From: Pseudomonas sp. KUIN-1
GTDB taxonomy: Bacteria > Pseudomonadota > Gammaproteobacteria > Pseudomonadales > Pseudomonadaceae
Length of the DNA: 64,000 nucleotides
Direction of reading: 5' to 3'
Assembly: GCF_009176725.1 (NCBI RefSeq)
Contig: NZ_AP020337.1
Span: 2,232,001-2,296,000, forward strand
Shown here: positions 57,638-64,000 of the stretch, piece after piece
Numbering within the stretch: the stretch's first letter is position 1
Layout of the letters: the number at the start of each line of letters is the position of its first letter
The notes under the pieces: generated by a model
Seen by the model: the letters and a program-made list of their open reading frames with translations, nothing else
Databases searched by the model: none
What the model was told of the DNA's origin: nothing
Program-made: the position numbers and the translations under genes

Positions 57638-59836
57638 ATGAATGCTCCATTCGTGCTGCGTCCGCTTTCATGGACATTGAAAACCGTTATTTTTCTCTCT
57701 CCCTTGCTGCCTGGCAGTCATGCCTTTGCGCAAATACTTGTCAATGCGCCGCAGACCATCGATGCAACAGGCCCGCTGGACAGTTATCGGGTTGTCAGCA
57801 CCGGAAATCTGACAGCCAACGGCGCGACTACCCTGCAAATATCCACGATCACCGGCGCGAAGCTGACGCTCACTGGCAGTCAGGTCAGTGCGGGCACCAG
57901 CTCTTCAGCCGTATCGTTGACCGGGGCAGATGCGTTGATTGTCGGTAGCGTGCTGACAGGTGGCGCGGATGGCCTGGGGATGGGCAATGAAAGTGCACGA
58001 CTGGTCGGTTCCACGGCCACCGTCATCGGCAGCACGATCACGGCCACGAATCGCGGGATAAACGCCGGCTCGCTCAGCAACCTGACCCTGGAAGGTACTT
58101 CAGTAACGGCCACTGGCGCCAATGGCAGAGGCATGGAGATGTGGGACTCCACAGTGAAGGCGTCCGGCAGCACCATCACCGGGCAGCAATATGGCGTGCG
58201 CTTGCGCGCTGACCCGGCCGTACCCTCAAGCAATCAGCTGGTTCTGGACGGAACCCGGGTCGAAGGTATCACGGGGTCGGCGCTGATCGTCGGAATGCCC
58301 ACCGGCGCGCCCGCGACTGCCGATATCCGGGTCAACAATGGTTCTACGCTGACCGGCGGCAACGGCCGGATACTGGAGTTGATCAACGGTTCAACGGCTC
58401 ATATGACCGTGGACAACAGCCATCTGCTGGGCGATGTATCGGCGGATGCGGGCAGTACCGCCAGCCTGTCACTGCAAAATAACGCGACCCTGACCGGGCG
58501 CCTGGAGAACGTCTCCAGCCTGTCGCTCAGTAGTCAGGGCCAGTGGGTGATGGTCGAGAACGGTCAGGTGAATGCATTGGCCATGGACGGTGGGTCGGTC
58601 AGGTTTGGCGACGCGGCCTCGTTTTACACGTTGTCACTCGCAAGCCTGTCAGGGAGCGGTACGTTCATGATGGACGTGGATTTCGCTGGCAAGGCCAATG
58701 ACTTTCTTGACATCACGGGCAGCGCGACCGGCAGTCATACCTTGCTTGTCGGTAGCACGGGTGTCGATCCGCTCAGCGATACCAGCCTGCACGTCGTGCA
58801 TGCGGCAGCCGGCGATGCCAGCTTCTCGCTCGCAGGCGGCGCAGTGGATCTGGGCGCCTGGTCCTATGACCTGATCAAGCAGGGCGACAATGACTGGTAT
58901 CTGGATACCTCCACCCGAACCATCAGCCCCGGCGCACAGACTGTCATGGCGCTGTTCAACACTGCGCCGACTGTCTGGTATGGGGAGTTGAGTACGTTAC
59001 GTTCGCGCATGGGCGAGTTGCGCATGGATGAGGCCCGTTCTGGCGGCTGGATACGTACCTACGGCAACAAATTCAATGTGGCCGACGCCTCAGGCTTCGG
59101 ATATCAGCAGGTTCAGAGTGGTGTCGCGCTCGGCGCAGATGGCAAGCTGCCTGTGGGGGCGGGGCAATGGCTGGCGGGTGTGATGATCGGGCAGAGCACC
59201 TCTGACCTCAGTCTGGATCACGGTGCCAGTGGCAAGGTCGACAGCTATTCGCTGGGCGCTTACAGCACCTGGCTGAACAGCGAGAGCGGCTACTACATCG
59301 ATGGCGTGATCAAACTCAATCAGTTCAAAAACAAGGCCAGAGTCAATCTCAGCGATGGTTCCCGCACGCGCGGCAACTACGACAATCTGGGGGTTGGCGC
59401 ATCGCTGGAGCTGGGGCGGCACATCAAACTGGACAACGGTTATTTTCTCGAACCCTACACCCAGCTGGCGGGCCTGGTCGTTCAGGGCAAGGACTACGCA
59501 CTGGACAACGGTATGCGTGCTGAAGGTGACCGCAGCCGATCGCTGCTCGGCAAGGTCGGTACGACGGCGGGGCGCAGTTTCGACCTGGGCAAAGGACGTA
59601 CGCTGCAACCTTATGTGCGGGTTGCCGTGGCTCACGAATTCGTCAACAGGAACGAGGTCAAGGTCAATGACAACGTGTTCAACAACGACCTCTCCGGTTC
59701 CCGTGGCGAATTGGGGACGGGCGTTTCGGTGTCGCTGTCTGACAACCTGCAGTTGCATGCTGATTTCGATTACAGCAATGGCGATGCCATCGAACAGCCG
59801 TGGGGCGCCAGTGCAGGCTTGCGTTACAGCTGGTAG
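57638..59836 (+). CDS. Pertactin-like autotransporter (type Va)
   Basis: 732 residues. A signal peptide (about 1-31, VIFLSPLLPGSHAFAQ) is followed by a beta-helix passenger to about residue 450. Passenger motifs include ATVIGSTITATNRGINAGSL, ELINGSTAHMTVDNSHLLGD and RLENVSSLSLSSQG, in the pertactin style. A C-terminal autotransporter beta-barrel of about 270 residues ends in ASAGLRYSW with the terminal aromatic. No protease or lipase site is obvious, so the passenger may be an adhesin. The ATG has AAGGT upstream. It lies between the two Ig-like genes on the same strand. Confidence 0.9.
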   Translation: MNAPFVLRPLSWTLKTVIFLSPLLPGSHAFAQILVNAPQTIDATGPLDSYRVVSTGNLTANGATTLQISTITGAKLTLTGSQVSAGTSSSAVSLTGADALIVGSVLTGGADGLGMGNESARLVGSTATVIGSTITATNRGINAGSLSNLTLEGTSVTATGANGRGMEMWDSTVKASGSTITGQQYGVRLRADPAVPSSNQLVLDGTRVEGITGSALIVGMPTGAPATADIRVNNGSTLTGGNGRILELINGSTAHMTVDNSHLLGDVSADAGSTASLSLQNNATLTGRLENVSSLSLSSQGQWVMVENGQVNALAMDGGSVRFGDAASFYTLSLASLSGSGTFMMDVDFAGKANDFLDITGSATGSHTLLVGSTGVDPLSDTSLHVVHAAAGDASFSLAGGAVDLGAWSYDLIKQGDNDWYLDTSTRTISPGAQTVMALFNTAPTVWYGELSTLRSRMGELRMDEARSGGWIRTYGNKFNVADASGFGYQQVQSGVALGADGKLPVGAGQWLAGVMIGQSTSDLSLDHGASGKVDSYSLGAYSTWLNSESGYYIDGVIKLNQFKNKARVNLSDGSRTRGNYDNLGVGASLELGRHIKLDNGYFLEPYTQLAGLVVQGKDYALDNGMRAEGDRSRSLLGKVGTTAGRSFDLGKGRTLQPYVRVAVAHEFVNRNEVKVNDNVFNNDLSGSRGELGTGVSVSLSDNLQLHADFDYSNGDAIEQPWGASAGLRYSW

Positions 59837-59999
59837 CGACAGCGAAGCGGGGCGGATGATGTCTGATCGCTGGACGCTGATGCGCCAACGGTCCTATCAC
59901 TTGTGCCAGTATCCGCAGAAAAAAGCAGGGTGTTAACTGATGGGCATGGCGGTCGGCAAACGGGTCGGCCACCGCTTCCTCATGCTGGAGGCCCGGCTC

Positions 60000-61478
60000 A
60001 TGTCTGTTATTTCAAAGTGGATCGAACGGATCAGAATCCTGTTCTGGCCGGTTTCAAGGCGCAAGAGCATGTTGCTTGCGCCGCCGATGGTCGCCGAACT
60101 TCTTCCTGACATACCTGGCGGTGAGCCTAATTTGCTCCCCAGCAGCGCCTGGCTCGTGCCGTTGCGGGTCGATTTTCCCATGTGGCAAAACTCCGAGCCT
60201 ACCCCGGGCAATCCCGAGTATCTGCGCGTGTACTGGAACGACGTGCTGCTGGAGGAGAAGACCTGGACCGCACCTGTACAGCCTGTCGATCTGTTCATCA
60301 TGATCGCGCAGCAATACCTGATCGAAGGCCGGCATCGACTCCGTTATCGCGTCGAGACCTCCAATCAGGTGCAGACCGAATCCGAAACACTGGTCTTTGT
60401 CATTGATAAAACGGCACCGGTATTCGAAGACGAAGGGGCGCTGATTTTTCCGGAAGAAATCATCAGGGATGGTCTCACGGCGGCCTGGCTGGATACTCAT
60501 GGCGATACCGTGCTGGCCGAGGTGCCCGCGTATTTTTCGCCGGGCGCCGGGGACCTCATTATCTGGTACTGGAGCAGCATGCCGACGGGGTCGGAGCACA
60601 CCGGAACCCTGACGCTTGAAGCGTCCGATATCGGTGGCGCGATCAACATCGGCTTTGACCGGCAAGTGGTTCTCGAGAGCGGCGATGGCATTCGTTATGT
60701 GTCCTACAGGCTGAAGGATCGCTCGGGGAATGCCGGGCCTCGTGCGCTGGCTGTTGCGCTGCTGGTGTGCGCTCAGCCAGTGCCGCGTGTGTTGCCACCC
60801 CCTCGTGTTCAGAAGGCTGCAGGCTCGGCAAGTGCCAGCAGGCTTGATCCGGTCGATGCCTTTCAGGGCGCAGTGGTATCGATACCGGAGGATGCCGTGA
60901 TTCTTCCCGGTGAAACCGTCCGCGTCCAATGGGCCGAGCCAGGCAGTGTGGGCTCTTTTCTTACGGAAATCGCAGACTCGAGACTGTTCAGCGTTCCTTC
61001 CACAAAAATTGCCCCGCATTTCAGCAAGTCCATCCCGGTGTACTACGAGGTGTTCGAAAAAAGCGTCGACTCACCCCATCTTTCGGACCGGCATACGTTG
61101 AGTATCCTGGGAATGACAGGCTTTCCGGTCGTGCAGTGTGACAAGGTATCCGGAGGGCGTCTGAGCCTGCAGAGCATTGCCGAGGGAGACTACGCGCGGT
61201 TCACGCTCGACAGTTGGTCTTTCATGGGCACTGACCAGTTTGTCAGCGTCGAGGTGCACGGCGTCGGCAGTGCTGATAATGAGTCGTTAGTGGTTAGCGT
61301 GCTGGACGAGTACCCGGTACCGCTGGTGGGCGATAACATCGACGTCGGTCGTATCAGCAAAACGGATTTGACTAGATTTCTGATCGGCACTCAGCTGGAT
61401 GTGCGGGTGCGTGTGAGTTTCGACCAGACACTCTCGTGGCAGCCTTTCCCTTCACTGAGACCAACGTTGTATGCCTGA
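60000..61478 (+). CDS. Second large Ig-like module protein
   Basis: About 492 residues from ATG 60000 (MSVISKWIERIRILFWPVSR). GGAGG at 59987-59991 has ideal spacing; an ATG at 59940 would add 20 residues. The N-terminus is basic and slightly hydrophobic but not a clear signal peptide. Beta-rich modules carry LRVYWNDVLLEEKTWTAPVQ, RHRLRYRVETSNQVQTESET, GDLIIWYWSSMPTG and LPGETVRVQWAEPG. VIDKTAP parallels VDTTPP of the upstream protein. The two proteins share module style, not a clear full-length alignment. Function unknown. Confidence 0.78.
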   Translation: MSVISKWIERIRILFWPVSRRKSMLLAPPMVAELLPDIPGGEPNLLPSSAWLVPLRVDFPMWQNSEPTPGNPEYLRVYWNDVLLEEKTWTAPVQPVDLFIMIAQQYLIEGRHRLRYRVETSNQVQTESETLVFVIDKTAPVFEDEGALIFPEEIIRDGLTAAWLDTHGDTVLAEVPAYFSPGAGDLIIWYWSSMPTGSEHTGTLTLEASDIGGAINIGFDRQVVLESGDGIRYVSYRLKDRSGNAGPRALAVALLVCAQPVPRVLPPPRVQKAAGSASASRLDPVDAFQGAVVSIPEDAVILPGETVRVQWAEPGSVGSFLTEIADSRLFSVPSTKIAPHFSKSIPVYYEVFEKSVDSPHLSDRHTLSILGMTGFPVVQCDKVSGGRLSLQSIAEGDYARFTLDSWSFMGTDQFVSVEVHGVGSADNESLVVSVLDEYPVPLVGDNIDVGRISKTDLTRFLIGTQLDVRVRVSFDQTLSWQPFPSLRPTLYA

Positions 61479-61484
61479 GGAAAT

Positions 61485-61511
61485 CATGGACCGCCAGGTT
61501 GGCAGTCCATG
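61485..61511. terminator. Hairpin between the Ig-like gene and the converging adhesin gene
   Basis: CATGGAC and GCCA pair with TGGC and GTCCATG around a 3-base loop, in the gap between converging genes. No T-run, so termination is uncertain. Confidence 0.5.
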
Positions 61512-61519
61512 GTGCATTG

Positions 61520-62635
61520 CTACTTGTAGGTCATCGTGAAGCTGAGCGCCCCTTTGGCCTTGCCCGGCCGGATCGCGCTGCTGTCCTGAGTCTGATAGAA
61601 GCGGGCGTAGAAGTTCAGCACAACGTTGCCGGGTGTGATCGCGATCAGTGGCACTTCGGTCTGCAACTCCATGGGCGTAACGCCATCACCCTTGAGGACC
61701 TGAATCCCCATGCCCTTGGCGTCCGAGTCGCTGGTCAGGCTGAAAACCCCGCTGCCGACGGGGCCCTCGGGAACCGAGCCTTCGACACCATCGAGCTGGA
61801 TATGCGCCGTGGCCACGAAGCCTGCGCCCGTGTAGGTCTCGCAGTTACTCAACGCAATACTGAATGGCACCGCAGGTGTGGTGAAGCCGGGACCGGTGAA
61901 GTCAGCGCTGTCCCACTCACCCAACTGCACCGGGTCGGCACTGACCGGATCTGCACCGACGCTGCACTGTGCCTGAAGTATCGTGCCGGTTAGCCCGAAT
62001 TTCATGATCCTGCCAAGCGTTGTCACGCTTCCGGAGAACAGTTCACTGCCATTGAGCACATTGGGTCCGGAGGGAATCGGTCCGGTCTTGACCAGCGTGA
62101 CGTAGTTGTTCAAATGAAGGAAAGGCAGGCTTGTGAGCATTTTCTGGTGGTCGTTGAGGCCGATGAACGGAACGGAGGCGCTGCCACCTACAGGCGTGAA
62201 GCAATTGGGGCAGTTCCTGTCATACGGATACTCCAGTCTTACCCGCACCCCGACGCCCGGAATATTGGTTTGCAGTATCTTGCCGGTGAGGTCTTCCCCG
62301 TTTATAGGCTCCACCGTGCCGGAAAAGATCGGAGCCGTTGCCGTTGCGTTGAATTCCAGAAGAGCCGTGCCGTCATTTCTGCATGCCGCCTCCAGGCCTG
62401 CCTGATCTGGTGTGGCGTGAAGCATATCGATGCTGCCGATAAAGGTGCCCACTGCAGCGTCTTTCGGGACGTAGAGCGTGCCGATGTCGCGTCGGTAGTC
62501 CTTTATTCCCGGAGAGGAAACCCAGTAGCAATCGTTGCTCGGTGTGTCATCCGGTACGTCGGAATAAGCCGCAGCACTATGGCTGGCTCCCAACAGGATC
62601 AGACTGGGGAGCAGGGCATTCAATGCAGTGTTCAT
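61520..62635 (-). CDS. Chaperone-usher pilus tip adhesin or minor pilin
   Basis: 371 residues from MNTALNALLPSLILLGASHS, with a signal peptide cut near AAAYS. It is longer than a simple pilin, so it probably has an N-terminal receptor domain (about 1-190). The C-terminal pilin domain is recognisable: VPFSIALSNCETYTG, FYARFYQTQDSSAIRPGKAK and the end GALSFTMTYK. That gives the donor-strand final motif with penultimate tyrosine. The two-domain layout matches FimH-type adhesins; the ligand is unknown. It lies 46 bp downstream of the usher gene. Confidence 0.85.
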   Translation of the reverse strand: MNTALNALLPSLILLGASHSAAAYSDVPDDTPSNDCYWVSSPGIKDYRRDIGTLYVPKDAAVGTFIGSIDMLHATPDQAGLEAACRNDGTALLEFNATATAPIFSGTVEPINGEDLTGKILQTNIPGVGVRVRLEYPYDRNCPNCFTPVGGSASVPFIGLNDHQKMLTSLPFLHLNNYVTLVKTGPIPSGPNVLNGSELFSGSVTTLGRIMKFGLTGTILQAQCSVGADPVSADPVQLGEWDSADFTGPGFTTPAVPFSIALSNCETYTGAGFVATAHIQLDGVEGSVPEGPVGSGVFSLTSDSDAKGMGIQVLKGDGVTPMELQTEVPLIAITPGNVVLNFYARFYQTQDSSAIRPGKAKGALSFTMTYK

Positions 62636-62681
62636 GGGTGATTCCTGAAATAACAATGTCGCGGATGGCTCAGACCTGATG

Positions 62682-64000
62682 TCACTGGGTACACGTCATG
62701 TCCTGCATTCGGTAGCCCTGGGCCAAAGGCATGCCAGCGGGGTCTATGTGCAGACGACACTGAGGGTCGCTTTTCTCTCCCCAGTGGACATCGAGGGTTT
62801 GTGCCTGCATGTCGGTGGACAGCAAAATCTGCCCGCCCTGGCCTGCGATGCCCAGGATGTTGCCCTGCGCGTCGCTGACCCGGGCGCCGAATGGCAGCGG
62901 CTGGCCACTGGGAGTGGTTGCATTGATGACCAGGCGTGTCACCGTGCGTGCAGCGAAGGTGGTCTTGATCACGGCACCCCTGGCAGGCACCACTTGAGCA
63001 CTGGCGTTATCGATTTCCACCTCGGGGCCAAGCCGGTCGGTCTGCAAGGCGATCGGGTTATAGCGGTAGGGGCGCAGATAGGGCATCAATGCGTAGCCGC
63101 GACTATTGGTCCTGACACCGGTCGCGTTCTGTATGCCCACGCCTGGTGTATCGGGCACTTCGACCAGGGCGATGGTGTCACCCAGATTCGGGCCGAACTC
63201 GATGCCGTCGGCATGCAGCAACAAGGCGCCACTGGCATTGACTGATGTACTTCGATAATCATTGCCCTGAGTCACACCGGCGCCGAGGCTGGCGAAGGGC
63301 GCCTGATAGCCCGCCGCAAGGCTGGCACTTTGCTGCTTGCCGTCATCGTTGCTCAGGCTGGCGTGATAATTGACCCGGTTTTCGTAGAGGCTGCCGCTCA
63401 GGCTGCCCCGTTGACTGTGGCGATTGGCGCTGCTCTGCAGGTCGAGTGTGGCATTGCTCGAATGGCCGGTGTCGAGGGGCATCGAGATGCTCAGGCCGAA
63501 CTGCCGGTCGTTGCCGCGGTTACTGGCTACGCTCAGCGACTGTGAGGCGTAGAAGTTATAGGTTATCCCGGCACGATGGGTATTGAAGTTGAACTGAAAT
63601 TGTCGTTGCTCGATATCGCTCCCCCAGTAATTCTGTTGCGACAGCGTAAGACCGACGCTGCTGCGTGCGCCGATTCTCTGATGAATCGAAGCCTCCAGTC
63701 GGCTTCGGCGGCTACCCCTGAACGCATCGTCGTTGCTGCGCTGACTGACGGCTTCGTCGAAATCCCGATAGCCTGCGGTGGAGTAGCGATAACCTGCGAA
63801 GCGCAGATTGGTATGGGTAGTGAACGCCTTGCCGTACTTGATGGCGTAACTCATGCCCTGCACGCTGGACTGACCGGGCTGATCGATGCCGGCGCGTGAC
63901 CGGGTCACATCGAACGCCATCGCTCCCAGCATGCCCATGTCCCGTGACACGCCCAGCGCTGCGGCATGGTAGAAGTCGCTGGTCATCAGTCCGCCATAAA
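62682..64000 (-). CDS. Outer-membrane fimbrial usher (partial, C-terminal part)
   Basis: The frame is open to the window edge; about 439 residues of the C-terminal usher are seen. Barrel strands (YGKAFTTHTNLRFAGYRYST, YNFYASQSLSVASNRGNDRQ) are followed by the plug/C-terminal domains (PYLRPYRYNPIALQTDRLGP, PFGARVSDAQGNILGIAGQG, CRLHIDPAGMPLAQGYRMQD). The terminal TCTQ is usual. The start, chaperone and major pilin genes must lie beyond 64000. The apparent ATG at 63986 is internal. Confidence 0.9.
   Translation of the reverse strand, partial: YGGLMTSDFYHAAALGVSRDMGMLGAMAFDVTRSRAGIDQPGQSSVQGMSYAIKYGKAFTTHTNLRFAGYRYSTAGYRDFDEAVSQRSNDDAFRGSRRSRLEASIHQRIGARSSVGLTLSQQNYWGSDIEQRQFQFNFNTHRAGITYNFYASQSLSVASNRGNDRQFGLSISMPLDTGHSSNATLDLQSSANRHSQRGSLSGSLYENRVNYHASLSNDDGKQQSASLAAGYQAPFASLGAGVTQGNDYRSTSVNASGALLLHADGIEFGPNLGDTIALVEVPDTPGVGIQNATGVRTNSRGYALMPYLRPYRYNPIALQTDRLGPEVEIDNASAQVVPARGAVIKTTFAARTVTRLVINATTPSGQPLPFGARVSDAQGNILGIAGQGGQILLSTDMQAQTLDVHWGEKSDPQCRLHIDPAGMPLAQGYRMQDMTCTQ

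Overview
The window is chromosomal DNA of a Pseudomonas, most likely the P. syringae group. This rests on gene content and order (leuCDB-asd, etf genes, gltA/sdhCDAB/sucAB-lpd-sucCD, fabAB), on high-GC codon use, and on REP-type intergenic repeats of the kind common in plant-associated pseudomonads. No sequence comparison could be run, so the species is an inference.

Layout. 1-5000: a divergent LysR regulator (cut by the window edge), then leuC, leuD, leuB and asd, closed by a strong terminator. 5100-10500: a D-galactonate catabolic cluster (dgoK, dgoA, dgoD, a transporter and an IclR regulator). A REP inverted pair lies between dgoD and the transporter gene. 10500-16600: an alcohol dehydrogenase, an AraC regulator, ETF-ubiquinone oxidoreductase and the divergent etfBA pair, which share an upstream region with a PsrA-type box. 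16600-22200: envelope genes (a solute-binding protein, two lipoproteins with one OmpA domain, another lipoprotein, a START-domain protein), a MocR regulator and a cysteine-cluster protein. 22170-35300: the TCA block, with gltA divergent from sdhCDAB and then sucA, sucB, lpdG, sucC, sucD. 35300-43400: a GNAT acetyltransferase, brnQ, a small lipoprotein, htpG with a sigma-32-like promoter, a dienelactone hydrolase, a 131-bp tandem repeat array, and fabAB. 43600-52200: a hybrid sensor kinase, gpsA, a DUF4389 protein, sixA, a thioesterase, two alpha/beta hydrolases, a DUF4892 protein and an AI-2E-family permease.

52200-64000 looks accessory and surface-related: a five-EF-hand protein, an OmpR-type two-component pair, and then two large proteins built of Ig-like modules (about 693 and 492 residues) on either side of a pertactin-like autotransporter. 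They face a chaperone-usher pilus locus, of which the tip adhesin and the C-terminal part of the usher are in the window. The two modular proteins lack an obvious signal peptide, share a repeated tryptophan-centred motif and match no family I can name. This is the best candidate for an undescribed system here.

Most of the rest is housekeeping metabolism. The leu and asd genes serve leucine and the aspartate family. The dgo genes feed galactonate to pyruvate and glyceraldehyde-3-phosphate. The etf genes pass acyl-CoA dehydrogenase electrons to ubiquinone, and gltA-sdh-suc form most of the oxidative TCA cycle. fabAB makes unsaturated fatty acids.
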